A stretch of DNA of 64,000 nucleotides from HR10 sp964615335 (GCA_964615335.1 CAZTMT010000008.1:1-64000), one strand, 5' to 3'. Positions 52,045-60,554 are shown, counted from the first letter of the stretch. The notes: generated from the letters alone by a model not told the origin. A program made the numbers and translations.

Positions 52045-52584
52045 ATGAAACTGAAAAGCGATCGAATCGCGCCTGTGGTCGGATTCGTCCTGTGCCTTTC
52101 CCTCTCGACGTGGGCGCAGACGTCTCCGGTGCGCCTTCGGGTGGTCGGCGATGTGCGGGCGAACAAGGCGCTCGCGTTCCTCTGACCGAGCACAGTGAGC
52201 AGTCTGCTCCAGCGCCAGGCTGGCGTTGCCCAAGCCACGTATTCGCGCGACGGAGTGATCGAGATAGAGGCGGATCCTCAGGCTCCTTTTGAGGTCAAAA
52301 AGATCCTCTCCGCGCTCAAGGACGAAGTGGGATTCCATCCGATTCGGGAGGTGGAGGTTACGCTGGTCGGACGAATCGTCGCGACTTCGAAAGGGTGGAT
52401 CGCCACGCCCGCACACGGCAAGGACGCGTTCCGGCTGGCCGAGAACGAATCGTTCGCCCGGCTGAAAGCGGCCCCGGGGATTCGGGATCGGGAGGTCACT
52501 CTGACGGGAAAACTTCACGTGCGACGGGATGGTGCCCTTGTCCTGACGCTCAAGGCTTTTTCTGCAGGAGCATCCAACCGGTAG
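52045..52584 (+). CDS. Exported HMA-like protein with in-frame UGA (candidate selenoprotein, paralogue)
   Basis: 179 residues if the TGA at 52183-52185 is decoded. ATG at 52045 has GGGAGGAAC upstream, then a signal peptide (IAPVVGFVLCLSLSTWAQ). The sequence before the UGA, VRLRVVGDVRANKALAFL, is followed by U47 and PSTVSSLLQRQAGVAQATYS. U47 aligns exactly with U40 of the protein at 30622-31143: both have 12 residues from U to a G-V pair. Here only Sec remains of the metal motif, since the first Cys is Ala. The C-terminal beta domain (VEVTLVGRIVATSKGWIATP, ...VTLTGKLHVRRDGALVL) also matches that paralogue. It lies between a thioredoxin-like gene and a MerTP gene. Confidence 0.82.
52183..52185 (+). 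other. In-frame UGA, candidate selenocysteine codon 47
   Basis: It lies at the same aligned residue as the UGA in the paralogue. A perfect hairpin CGCCA-GGC-TGGCG at 52213-52225 begins 27 bases after it, with G in the loop; a smaller GAGCA...TGCTC stem lies nearer. Folding was not computed. Confidence 0.75.
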
Positions 52585-52613
52585 CGGACGTCGCCCTGTC
52601 GAGCCGCGGGGAC

Positions 52614-52645
52614 TTGACTCTGGAGCGTGCTCCAGGGTGTATCCT
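52614..52645 (+). promoter_or_regulatory. ZntR-like operator/promoter of the MerTP operon
   Basis: TTGACT at 52614-52619, a dyad CTGGAG-CGTG-CTCCAG at 52620-52635 and TATCCT at 52640-52645 (20-base spacer). It is nearly identical to the site at 50699-50730, so the MerR-family regulator likely drives the MerTP gene and perhaps the genes behind it. Confidence 0.85.
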
Positions 52646-52666
52646 GCACATTGAAGGAGGAAACGC

Positions 52667-53455
52667 ATGAAAAGAGAAACGACGCTTATTGCTTCGATCC
52701 TGGCGGCGATCACGGCCTCGCTTTGCTGTCTGGGGCCGATCGCGGCGGTTGTGCTGGGGCTGGGGAGTTTCAGCGCGGCTGCGGTCTTTGAGACCTGGCG
52801 GCCCTATCTTCTGGGGGTGACCTTTGGGTTGCTGGCGCTGGGGTTTTATTTCACCTATCGTCGGCCTGAGGTCCGCTGCGCTGAGGGGAGTGTCTGCGCG
52901 ACGCGCCCCTCAGTGAGCCGCTCCAGTAAGATCCTGCTCTGGCTGGCGACGGCGCTTGTTGTGGCCTTCGCCGCTTTCCCCTACTACTCCGGCGCCGTCT
53001 GGTCCGTGCTCTCCCCCCGAAGGGAAGCTCTCGGGGAGACGAGTGCAGTTCAGGCCGGCAGTTCTTCTTCGGACGCGCGGCATGATTCTGGAGCCGTGGG
53101 GGGGTCTCAGAGGGAATCAGCGGAATCGTCTCCTTCGCTGAAAGCCCCTCAAGCACCTCAGGGAACCTCACGTTCCCGGGCCGCCGCGGGGGATCGAGTT
53201 TCGGCGGCTGTGAGGGAGGCTTCTGCCCTGAAGCGCGCGGTGGTGGAAGTTCGCGGCATGAGCTGTGCGGGCTGTGCGGTCACTATTGCGCAAGCGCTCC
53301 GGCAACTGCCGGGCGTGAAGTCCGCGGAAGTGAGCCATGAGGACGGTCGGGCCGTTATCGCATACGATCCGACACGAGTCGGCCTGCCGCAGCTCAAGGA
53401 GGCGATCGAGCGCACGGGATTCCAGGTTGGAGTTGTGCGCACGGTCCAGCCGTGA
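52667..53455 (+). CDS. merT: MerT-MerP fusion (mercuric-type transport protein)
   Basis: 262 residues. The first membrane helix carries a vicinal Cys pair C20-C21 (TASLCCLGP), as in MerT. C71 and C77 (RCAEGSVCATR) are in the loop after the second helix, and a third helix follows (ILLWLATALVVAFAAFPYYS). A Ser/Gln-rich linker leads to a C-terminal HMA domain with GMSC200AGC203. This combines MerT-like uptake with a MerP-like domain in one chain. The linker is unusually long (about 70 residues). Substrate could be Hg(II) or another soft metal; no mercuric reductase (merA) is present. Confidence 0.9.
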   Translation: MKRETTLIASILAAITASLCCLGPIAAVVLGLGSFSAAAVFETWRPYLLGVTFGLLALGFYFTYRRPEVRCAEGSVCATRPSVSRSSKILLWLATALVVAFAAFPYYSGAVWSVLSPRREALGETSAVQAGSSSSDARHDSGAVGGSQRESAESSPSLKAPQAPQGTSRSRAAAGDRVSAAVREASALKRAVVEVRGMSCAGCAVTIAQALRQLPGVKSAEVSHEDGRAVIAYDPTRVGLPQLKEAIERTGFQVGVVRTVQP

Positions 53456-53515
53456 CCTCTTCGGAGCGGGGGAGGCGGGCGGCCCTCACGGCCGTTTGAT
53501 CGGGAGGGAAAAGAG

Positions 53516-53890
53516 ATGGTGCGAGAGGCAAAGACAGGAATGATCACTGTGGATCTTTCGGAGCTGAGCCCACAGATTCATGAGGCTTTGGCCCATATTC
53601 GGGAGGTCGCCTACGCCGATGGGCTCTTTCCCTCGAAGGTGAAGGTGCTCACGGCGTTGGCGATCTCTACGGTCATCAAGTGTGAACCCTGCGTGCGGAT
53701 GTACGTCGAGAAAGCTGTGAATCTTGGCGTCACGCGCGAGGAGATGATCGAGATCCTGAACGTCGCGATGGCGATGGGGGGCTGCCCGGGCGAAGCCTGG
53801 GTGCATAAGGCGCTGGTGCTTTATGAAAGCCAAGCGCATAAGAGGCCCGTGAGCAGCACTCAGGAGGCCTGCTGCGCCCCCTCCGGGTGA
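53516..53890 (+). CDS. AhpD/carboxymuconolactone decarboxylase-like protein
   Basis: 124 residues. The active-site motif is TVIKC56EPC59VRMYVEKAV, as in AhpD-like peroxidase partners. RBS GGGAGGGAAAAG precedes the ATG. Two Cys near the end (EACCAPSG) may add metal or redox function. The stop overlaps the GTG of an alternative start in the next gene. It fits a thiol-based stress role within the metal cluster. Confidence 0.86.
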   Translation: MVREAKTGMITVDLSELSPQIHEALAHIREVAYADGLFPSKVKVLTALAISTVIKCEPCVRMYVEKAVNLGVTREEMIEILNVAMAMGGCPGEAWVHKALVLYESQAHKRPVSSTQEACCAPSG

Positions 53891-53916
53891 GGAAATCTCT
53901 TCAGGAGGTCAGGACG

Positions 53917-54393
53917 ATGCGCGGGATGATGTGCTCGTTACTCGTCGTGTTCGCGCTTCTGGGACTGTCGATCTTTTCGGCGGGCGCCCAGGAGCATCGA
54001 GAGCATGAGATGTTGCCGGATCGCGTCATGGGCATGTCTCGGTACGGTTTCCGGGAGACGCTCACGGAGCTTCAAAAAGCCATCGAGGCCCAGGGGATGA
54101 TGGTCGTCCAGCGAATTGACCACCAAGCGATGCTCGCGATGGTGGGGGTGAGGACCAGGGGGATGATGACGCTGGAGTTCTTCCATCCCAAGTATGGAAA
54201 GGTTCTGTTCGAGAACGACCATCGAGCAGGGATCGAGATCCCCTTAAGGATTGTGGTCATGGAAGGCGATATGGGGGTGATGTTCACCTATCGCAAGCCC
54301 TCGATCACATTCGGCCCGTATCCGAAGCTCAAGGGCCTGGGCGAAGAACTCGATGGCGTGCTGGCGAAGATCGCCAGCGCCGTGGCGAAGTAG
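53917..54393 (+). CDS. DUF302-family exported protein
   Basis: 158 residues from the ATG at 53917, placed by AGGAGGT; an upstream GTG at 53887 would overlap the previous stop but is less likely. A signal peptide (MMCSLLVVFALLGLSIFSAG) precedes the DUF302 core FRETLTELQKAIEAQGMMVV with VGVRTRGMMTLEFFHPKYGK. DUF302 proteins are small beta-alpha folds of unproven function, often near metal or oxidative-stress genes. Confidence 0.86.
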   Translation: MRGMMCSLLVVFALLGLSIFSAGAQEHREHEMLPDRVMGMSRYGFRETLTELQKAIEAQGMMVVQRIDHQAMLAMVGVRTRGMMTLEFFHPKYGKVLFENDHRAGIEIPLRIVVMEGDMGVMFTYRKPSITFGPYPKLKGLGEELDGVLAKIASAVAK

Positions 54394-54457
54394 CAAGTTT
54401 GGGAAAAGGTGAGGCGATGGATCGGCCCGGGGAATCCTTCGGGCGAAAGGAGGGTTT

Positions 54458-55828
54458 ATGCGACTCGGGATAAGGTGTACACCGGTCAGGTTAGCCCTGG
54501 TGGCCCTCTGTTTCACTCTGCTTGTCAGCGCCGCGACATTCTCGAAGCGCTCCTCCGAGGCGAAGGCGAGGACTGAGGCGGCTCAGATCCCTCCCCTGAC
54601 TCCGGAAACTCCCCCGGAAGTGTGTGGGACCTGCCATCCGAAGCAGTATCAAGAATGGAAAGAGTCCTGGATGGCGCGAGCCTTGGCCACTCCGCCGATG
54701 ATCATGATGCAGCGGCTTTACATGGCGACAGCGAGAAATCCCAATGCTGCATACTGCCTGAGATGCCACGCGCCCTTGATGGAGCCTTTGGGAAAGACCG
54801 AGCAGGTTCTTCAAGAGGTGTTGTTCGGCGAGGTGAAGAGTCAATCCATCGGGTGCACAGGCTGCCACCTGATCTCCGAGCTGACGTTCGATCCGAATGA
54901 TCCGAAGAGCGTTTCGCACAACAATCCCAACGAGAAGTTCCGGGTGAGCCTCCCGAAGGAAGGCGAGAAGATCACCTTCTTCGGCCCCTTCAAAGACGCG
55001 GTGTCCCCCATTCATGGGACGGCCTATCGGGATTTCTTCCGAAAGTCGGAGCTCTGCGCCACCTGCCACGAGTATAACAATTCGGGATCAGGAGGAGAGA
55101 CGCCCTGCTGCACGCAATATAGCACGTGGCGACAAAGTCAAGCGGCCAAGAAGGGGATGACCTGCCAGTCCTGTCACATGCCGCGGACACCGAATCAAGC
55201 TATCGCTGTGGGCGGGCCGGTCAGAAAAGAAGGGACGAGCTTTCACGGCTTCCATGGTGGGCGTTCCCCGGAGATGGTCCAAAAAGGTGCGAAGCTCGAT
55301 GTGAACATGCGAAAGGAAGGAAATCGGGTGATCTTGACCTGTAAGGTGACTAATCTGGCAGGACACAACTTCCCCGATGGATGTCCCTATGCGAATGAGT
55401 TGAAACTCTTTGTGACGGTCGTGGATGAGAAAGGCGATAAGGTCTTCGAAGACCTCCGAAAGTACGGCCAGGAGTTCGAGGATCCGGAGACGGGTCGAAG
55501 GCCGGTGGAAGAGTGGGCGGCCGCTCGGCTGGTTTATAACACCGCATTGAGGCCGGATGAGACGCGCGTGGAGACCTTCACGTTCGACCTTCCCCAGGAG
55601 GCGAAGACGCTCACGGCCAAAGTGAGGTTGGAGAACCACATCCTCTCCCGCATGCCGGAGATCAAGGCCAACATGCTGCTTTACGGTCCGCCGGGATTGA
55701 AGGAGACGATGAGCACGCCGGAGATGGAAGATTACATGATGCGGATGGTGGCCGATATCGCGCGTCCCATTCCCGTGGCTTCGAGTGAGAAGAGACTCTC
55801 ATTGACGTCCTTGAAGAGAGGGCGTTAA
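54458..55828 (+). CDS. Exported pentaheme cytochrome c
   Basis: 456 residues. A signal peptide (RLALVALCFTLLVSAA) is followed by five heme-binding motifs C-x-x-C-H at residues 56-60 (CGTCH), 100-104 (CLRCH), 133-137 (CTGCH), 200-204 (CATCH) and 236-240 (CQSCH). The first region resembles cytochrome c554 modules (CHPKQYQEWKESWMARALAT). The last 190 residues form an immunoglobulin-like beta domain without hemes (VILTCKVTNLAGHNFPDGCP). It is probably periplasmic and transfers electrons to an unknown acceptor. The cluster context suggests a link to metal or nitrogen-oxide redox chemistry. Confidence 0.88.
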   Translation: MRLGIRCTPVRLALVALCFTLLVSAATFSKRSSEAKARTEAAQIPPLTPETPPEVCGTCHPKQYQEWKESWMARALATPPMIMMQRLYMATARNPNAAYCLRCHAPLMEPLGKTEQVLQEVLFGEVKSQSIGCTGCHLISELTFDPNDPKSVSHNNPNEKFRVSLPKEGEKITFFGPFKDAVSPIHGTAYRDFFRKSELCATCHEYNNSGSGGETPCCTQYSTWRQSQAAKKGMTCQSCHMPRTPNQAIAVGGPVRKEGTSFHGFHGGRSPEMVQKGAKLDVNMRKEGNRVILTCKVTNLAGHNFPDGCPYANELKLFVTVVDEKGDKVFEDLRKYGQEFEDPETGRRPVEEWAAARLVYNTALRPDETRVETFTFDLPQEAKTLTAKVRLENHILSRMPEIKANMLLYGPPGLKETMSTPEMEDYMMRMVADIARPIPVASSEKRLSLTSLKRGR

Positions 55829-55920
55829 GATGAAGACCTTCAGGCTGGAAGGCATCCGGTGACTGTCCGTACTGGGCGCGTCTTCGAAACCAGCCGAACT
55901 ACCAAGGAAAAGGAGGCTCT

Positions 55921-57252
55921 ATGAGGAAAGTGAAAGCGGTACAAAGCGAAAGCGTTTCACTCGCACCTGTTCCGAGCGAATCGCCTCCTCGGTTTCGGGT
56001 GGATGTTCCCCTTCATCAGTTGCTCACCAAGCCGAGAACAAGGCCCACGCTGCCGCCTTCGGCTCAACCTCAAACCCTGCCCGAACCTGTCTTCCCCCAG
56101 CACCCGGAACTACTGGGCGATGATCCGAGCGAGGAAGAAGCTCATCGGGCAGCGGTCGCGGGAAAGCGCCATTGGACAGCGCCCTACATCTGGCGAGCGA
56201 TCCGGGGGTGGTTGATCCCCTATATCCAGTCGCGCGTGTTGCCTGGAGACTTCCATCCCATCATCGCGTATCTCTTCACCGAGTGGAAGTGTAATCTGGA
56301 TTGTCACTACTGTTGGGCTTTTGATAATCGCGTGAAGGGCATGACGGAAGATGTTGCCAAGCGTTCGATAGATTGGCTCTCTGAGGATACGGTCTGTCGC
56401 GTGCTCGCGCTGATGGGCGGCGAACCGCTCTTGCGCCCACAGTTCGTGCACAAGGTCATTTACTACGCGGCGAAGAAAGGCTTTTGGGTCTATCTGCCCA
56501 CCAACGGACGGCTGTTGCGCCCGGATGTCATCGACCGCATTGCCGATGCGGGCGTCGCCGTCGTAAACCTGGCCGTAGATTGCGTGGACGAGAAACCGGG
56601 GCTGCCCAAGGCGCTGAATCCCATCCGGTCGTATTTTGACTATCTGATCCGGAAGCAGTACCGCTACGGTTACTGTGTGTTCTTCAACATCAACATCTGC
56701 CGGAACAATCTGGAGGACGTCAAGCAACTGACCGAGATCGCTCACGAGCATGGCATTGCCACCGACTACCATATCAACGAATCGCCGATGATCGAGGAAG
56801 GCCATTTCCAGCATTACGAGAACAACAGCACCTTTATTCGCCCGGAGGATTGGCCTCGGGTGGACGAGGTGATTGACTGGCTCATCGAGAAGAACCTGCA
56901 GGGATACAAGATGGTCAATTCGGTGCAGCGCTTACAGGACATGAAGAGGTTCATGCGAGGTCAACTGCAGGACTGGAGCTGTCGAGCAGGGCAGAACTCG
57001 ATTATCATCCGCGTTGACGGCACACTGGCGCCCTGCTTCCCCATGTATTCGGCCACCTACGATTGGGGGACGATTGAGAATCCGAAGTTCGATGTGCGCC
57101 AGCTCAACGAGATGAAGAAAAGCTGCCAGCCGCAGTGCTTCTCGACGCTCAATCACAACCTGGCCTATTGCTACAAAGCCTCGCGGGCGATCCGGTGGGT
57201 CTTCCGGCAAGCGATGCGCCGGTTTCAAGGCGTGACCGGTAGCTTCGATTGA
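55921..57252 (+). CDS. Radical SAM protein with long N-terminal extension
   Basis: 443 residues. A low-complexity Pro-rich N-terminus of about 80 residues precedes a membrane-proximal region (IWRAIRGWLIPYIQSRVLPG). The SAM motif is C124-N-L-D-C128-H-Y-C131, followed by ALMGGEPLLRPQF. Later cysteines (WSCRAGQNSIIIRVDGTLAP-C, SCQPQCF and YCYKAS) fit a SPASM-like cluster. The substrate is unknown. It lies 92 bases after the pentaheme cytochrome gene. Confidence 0.88.
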   Translation: MRKVKAVQSESVSLAPVPSESPPRFRVDVPLHQLLTKPRTRPTLPPSAQPQTLPEPVFPQHPELLGDDPSEEEAHRAAVAGKRHWTAPYIWRAIRGWLIPYIQSRVLPGDFHPIIAYLFTEWKCNLDCHYCWAFDNRVKGMTEDVAKRSIDWLSEDTVCRVLALMGGEPLLRPQFVHKVIYYAAKKGFWVYLPTNGRLLRPDVIDRIADAGVAVVNLAVDCVDEKPGLPKALNPIRSYFDYLIRKQYRYGYCVFFNINICRNNLEDVKQLTEIAHEHGIATDYHINESPMIEEGHFQHYENNSTFIRPEDWPRVDEVIDWLIEKNLQGYKMVNSVQRLQDMKRFMRGQLQDWSCRAGQNSIIIRVDGTLAPCFPMYSATYDWGTIENPKFDVRQLNEMKKSCQPQCFSTLNHNLAYCYKASRAIRWVFRQAMRRFQGVTGSFD

Positions 57253-57405
57253 TTCAGTCACGAGTCCTCGACGCCCGGGGCGATCTCCAGGATCTGGAGG
57301 TTAAGGCCCTGGCGCGGGAGATGAAAACGAGGCGGAGTTGACGGACAGGGGCGGTGGGGAGCCTGTGCGGTCCCTGCTGCTGAATGTCCTCAGAGAGGGA
57401 AACTT

Positions 57406-58149
57406 ATGGCCCGAGAAGGTTTCTGGTGCTTGCGTCAGGCGCACATCTTCGAAGGCCTGAGCGAGCGTGAGCTTCAGGAGCTCTCCCGGATCGCGCCGAT
57501 GCGCCATTTCCCGCAGGGCCGATTCATTTATCATATGGGCGAGCCGGTCCGTACCCTCTACATCATCGGCGAAGGGGAGGTGGTGATCTCGACCGTCACG
57601 CGCGAGGGGAAAGAGCTTATTCTGGGCGTGCTCGGAAGCGGCGATGTCTTCGGCGAGCTGTTTGCTCCGAAGGAGGACACGGGGATGACCGAAGCCAAAG
57701 CGCACACGGACGTTTGGCTCTGCGCGCTCACGGAGCGGGATTTTCTGGGCCTCTGCATGCGGCATCCGGAAGTCGCCATCAGCTTCATTCGCGTGCTCAT
57801 GCACCGAGTGTATGAGCTGCAGGAGAAGGTTGAGGACCTGGCTTACTCAACAGCTCATGAACGGCTCCTGAAGTTGTTCTACCGGCTGTGCGTCGAAGAC
57901 CGAAATCGGGATGAGGCATCGCCGTGCGTTGTTCGATTCTCTCAGGAAGAACTCGCGTGTATGCTCGGCCTTACGCGGGAATATGTGAATGCTGTCTTAC
58001 GGAAGTGGAAGGGGCAAGGAATACTTGAGGTGCGGTATGGGCACCTTATTCTCGATCGAGAGAGGCTGAGCCGATTCTACTCGCGTGGTCATGCCGGAGA
58101 AAAAGGCCACTATCCGAGCTTTGGGAGAGCGAACGCGGCGACCAGATAA
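57406..58149 (+). CDS. Crp/Fnr-family transcription regulator
   Basis: 247 residues. Sensor domain: AHIFEGLSERELQELSRIAP, RTLYIIGEGEVVISTVTREG and GDVFGELFAPKEDTG. The C-terminal helix-turn-helix reads FSQEELACMLGLTREYVNAV with recognition helix TREYVNAVLRKW. It is a paralogue of the regulator at 47285-48046 but the recognition helix differs (R-E-Y-V versus R-E-T-V). The gap of 153 bases upstream shows no gene. Confidence 0.92.
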   Translation: MAREGFWCLRQAHIFEGLSERELQELSRIAPMRHFPQGRFIYHMGEPVRTLYIIGEGEVVISTVTREGKELILGVLGSGDVFGELFAPKEDTGMTEAKAHTDVWLCALTERDFLGLCMRHPEVAISFIRVLMHRVYELQEKVEDLAYSTAHERLLKLFYRLCVEDRNRDEASPCVVRFSQEELACMLGLTREYVNAVLRKWKGQGILEVRYGHLILDRERLSRFYSRGHAGEKGHYPSFGRANAATR

Positions 58150-58483
58150 GAGAAGAGGGGGACAGACACCATTGTCCGACACATGCGGGAGCACCTCGGG
58201 ATCATTGGAGTGAAACCGCTCGCCCGAAAAAATGCGGCGTCGTCCGTAGCGCCACCTGATCACCACGATCACAACCAGAATGATGTGGCCAAAGGCTCAG
58301 GTCGAGGATGAGGAACTCTGTGTTGTCGTGTCCTTTGATCTCTCACGGACGGCCTTGGGAGCGTCCGAACATATCGAGTGTGGAGTCCGTAGTCTGGTCA
58401 CAACTGTAAGCTATTTCACAGTCGAATTGAGTTTTTGAAGGTATGATGATGAGTGTCAAAGACAAAATGGGTAGGAATGTGAG
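58150..58483. other. Intergenic region with Crp-type palindrome
   Basis: 334 bases without a supportable gene. It holds the palindrome listed at 58403-58422 and the likely promoter of the patatin gene. Short antisense frames overlap the Crp gene but have no good start or domain. Confidence 0.6.
58403..58422. promoter_or_regulatory. Crp-type operator palindrome
   Basis: CTGTAA (58404-58409), six bases, and TCACAG (58416-58421), extended by A and T at the ends. This fits the Crp half-site pattern CTGTRA-N6-TYACAG, 62 bases before the patatin ATG. Either Crp-family regulator in the window could bind it. Confidence 0.65.
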
Positions 58484-59311
58484 ATGAACGCTGAAGCCTC
58501 AAGGCCGGTCATTCTCGTGCTCTGCGGCGGGGGCAGTAAGGGCGCGGTGGAAGTGGGGTTTTATCGCGCCCTGCAAGACCTCAAGGTGCCGATTGACGGA
58601 CTCGTTGGGGTTTCGATTGGGGCCGTGAACGGGGCGTTCATCGCCGCTGGGATGCCGGTCGCTCGGATCATCGAACTTTGGCGGAAGGTGAAATTCTCCG
58701 ACCTTTTCGGCTTCAATTGGAAGTTGCTCTGGAGCCCGCGAACAGCCGCGAGCCTGTATGATAACCGAAAGCTCCGGCGATTTCTAGCGTGCTATCTTCC
58801 GACTCGGTTTGAAGACCTCCTGATCCCCCTTACGATCATCGGCACGGACCTGCGAACCGGAGAAGTGGTGATGCTGGAGAGCGGGAATCTGATCGAAGCC
58901 CTTTTGGGCGGCATCGCGATTCCCGGCGTGCTGCCGCCGGTCAGGATAGCTGGGCGCGAGATCGTAGATGGTGGCTTGGCGAATAACTTGCCGCTGAACG
59001 TGGCCGCCCAAAAAGGTGCGCGAGTGGTTCTGGCCATACGGTGCGGCTGCCGCCGACCGCTCGCGCGCGCGCCGCAGGGAATTCTCGGCATTCTCTCACG
59101 CTCGTTCGACATCAGTCTCAATCACCGAAGCGAGTGTGAGCTGGAGCCGTACCGGGAGCGGACGCGGTTCTTCGTGTTCGAGCCGTGCCTGGACGAAAAC
59201 ATCGGTCTGCTCGACTTCAGCCACAGCGCCGAGTTGCTCGAGATCGGTTACCAGTTCGCGCTCAGTGAAGCCAGGGCACTCTTAGAGCAGTTGGAACAAA
59301 GGATCCATTAG
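58484..59311 (+). CDS. Patatin-like phospholipase
   Basis: 275 residues. The oxyanion loop G-G-G-S-K-G (LVLCGGGSKGAVEVGFYRAL), the nucleophile elbow G-V-S-I-G (LVGVSIGAVNGAFIA) and the dyad Asp in EIVDGGLANNLPL are all present, so the Ser-Asp catalytic dyad is intact. No signal peptide is seen; it probably acts on lipids at the inner face of the membrane. It follows the Crp-type palindrome. Confidence 0.93.
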   Translation: MNAEASRPVILVLCGGGSKGAVEVGFYRALQDLKVPIDGLVGVSIGAVNGAFIAAGMPVARIIELWRKVKFSDLFGFNWKLLWSPRTAASLYDNRKLRRFLACYLPTRFEDLLIPLTIIGTDLRTGEVVMLESGNLIEALLGGIAIPGVLPPVRIAGREIVDGGLANNLPLNVAAQKGARVVLAIRCGCRRPLARAPQGILGILSRSFDISLNHRSECELEPYRERTRFFVFEPCLDENIGLLDFSHSAELLEIGYQFALSEARALLEQLEQRIH

Positions 59312-59467
59312 GGGTTCGTGAGCATCCGTCGCATCGGTCTGAATCCGAGTTTGCCACCTGTCATGGCGGCGAGCGAGGCCTGTCGGTTTCATCACAGTGG
59401 ATGGGGCGGGACCGATCTCCACTCTGAGCCTTGGAGGTTTCTCGTGACAGGAGAGACAGGAGAAACG

Positions 59468-60496
59468 ATGCAAAAGAGGCGCTGGCACATCGCCTTCAAC
59501 CTCCGCGCGACGTTCAAAGCTTCCTTGCGGATTTTAACTCTGGGCTTGGTCTCGTTTGTTTGGTTCTCGCTTGCTTCTGGAGTCCTCGTGGCTCAAGAGC
59601 GGGGTTCGAAGGTTTCCTCAGAGCAACTGAATAAGCTGATCGAAGAGCTCACCCAGGCCAGTCAGCCGGCCCAACGGGTTCGTGCGGCCGAGCTTCTCGG
59701 GCAACTGGGAGACCGGAGGGCCATGAGGCCATTGATCGCGGCGCTCCACGATTCAGATCCTGGAGTGCAGCGGGCGGTGGCGCTGGCCCTGGGACAACTT
59801 CAAGATCGGAAGGCGGTCACGCCGCTCCTGGAAGTGCTACGCACGAGTACCGAGCCGAGTGTGCGAGGTGCCGCCGCGCTGGCCCTGGGCCTGATCAAAG
59901 ACCGACGAGCCGTTGAGCCCCTCATTCACACGTTGCAAGACCCTGACGAACGCGTGCGACTCAGCAGTGCCCTTGCCCTGGGGCGTTTGGGTGATCCTCG
60001 AGCCGTGGAGCCGTTGCTTTCACTGCCGCATGATAAAGCGCATCAAGCCTGCGTTCCGATTGCCATTGCCCTGGGCCAACTCAAGAGCGAGCAAGCCCTT
60101 AAGGTACTGATCGAGGGGTTGAGCGATGAGAACCCTGATGTCTGCCAGAATTCGGCTATCGCGCTGGTCTTGATTGGAGATAAACGCGCAGTCGAACCGC
60201 TCATCAAAGCCTTGCCAAGCCACAACCCCATCATTCGCCGCAGTGCCGCTTTCGCCCTCGGGCTGTTGAATGACAAGAAGGCCACGCTTCCGCTCATCGA
60301 ACGCCTTCAGGATGCCGATGTCCGGGTTCGGCTCAACGCGGCAGAAGCCTTGGGACGCCTGAAGGACCCAAGGGCAGTGGAGCCGCTTCGGCGCGTGGCG
60401 CAGTCGGATGACGACGCCTCCGTCCGAGAGAAAGCCAGGAGCGCACTGAACGAAATTCTCGCAACTGAAAAAACAGCCCACGATGAGCAAAAGTGA
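59468..60496 (+). CDS. HEAT-repeat (PBS-lyase-like) exported protein
   Basis: 342 residues from the ATG at 59468, placed by ACAGGAGAAACG; an earlier GTG frame adds an unlikely extension. A long signal peptide or anchor (ASLRILTLGLVSFVWFSLAS) precedes about eight HEAT-like repeats of about 31 residues, e.g. RAAELLGQLGDRRAMRPLIA and VRGAAALALGLIKDRRAVEP. The repeats form a protein-binding scaffold. Its stop overlaps the next frame's upstream part, and it sits just before a TonB-type receptor gene. Confidence 0.88.
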   Translation: MQKRRWHIAFNLRATFKASLRILTLGLVSFVWFSLASGVLVAQERGSKVSSEQLNKLIEELTQASQPAQRVRAAELLGQLGDRRAMRPLIAALHDSDPGVQRAVALALGQLQDRKAVTPLLEVLRTSTEPSVRGAAALALGLIKDRRAVEPLIHTLQDPDERVRLSSALALGRLGDPRAVEPLLSLPHDKAHQACVPIAIALGQLKSEQALKVLIEGLSDENPDVCQNSAIALVLIGDKRAVEPLIKALPSHNPIIRRSAAFALGLLNDKKATLPLIERLQDADVRVRLNAAEALGRLKDPRAVEPLRRVAQSDDDASVREKARSALNEILATEKTAHDEQK

Positions 60497-60554
60497 GTCG
60501 CCAGAATGCGGCTTGGGGCGAACACACATCCGGGAGGAAGTGAAGAGGACACAT

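Noticed and set aside
52195..52584. A separate 129-residue gene starting at GTG 52195
   Set aside because: It would start mid-domain just after the UGA, and the upstream frame gives the signal peptide and first HMA strand.
57997..58272. Minus-strand 91-codon frame at the end of the Crp gene with a hydrophobic start
   Set aside because: Most of it is antisense to the Crp coding sequence, and no ribosome-binding site or family was recognised.
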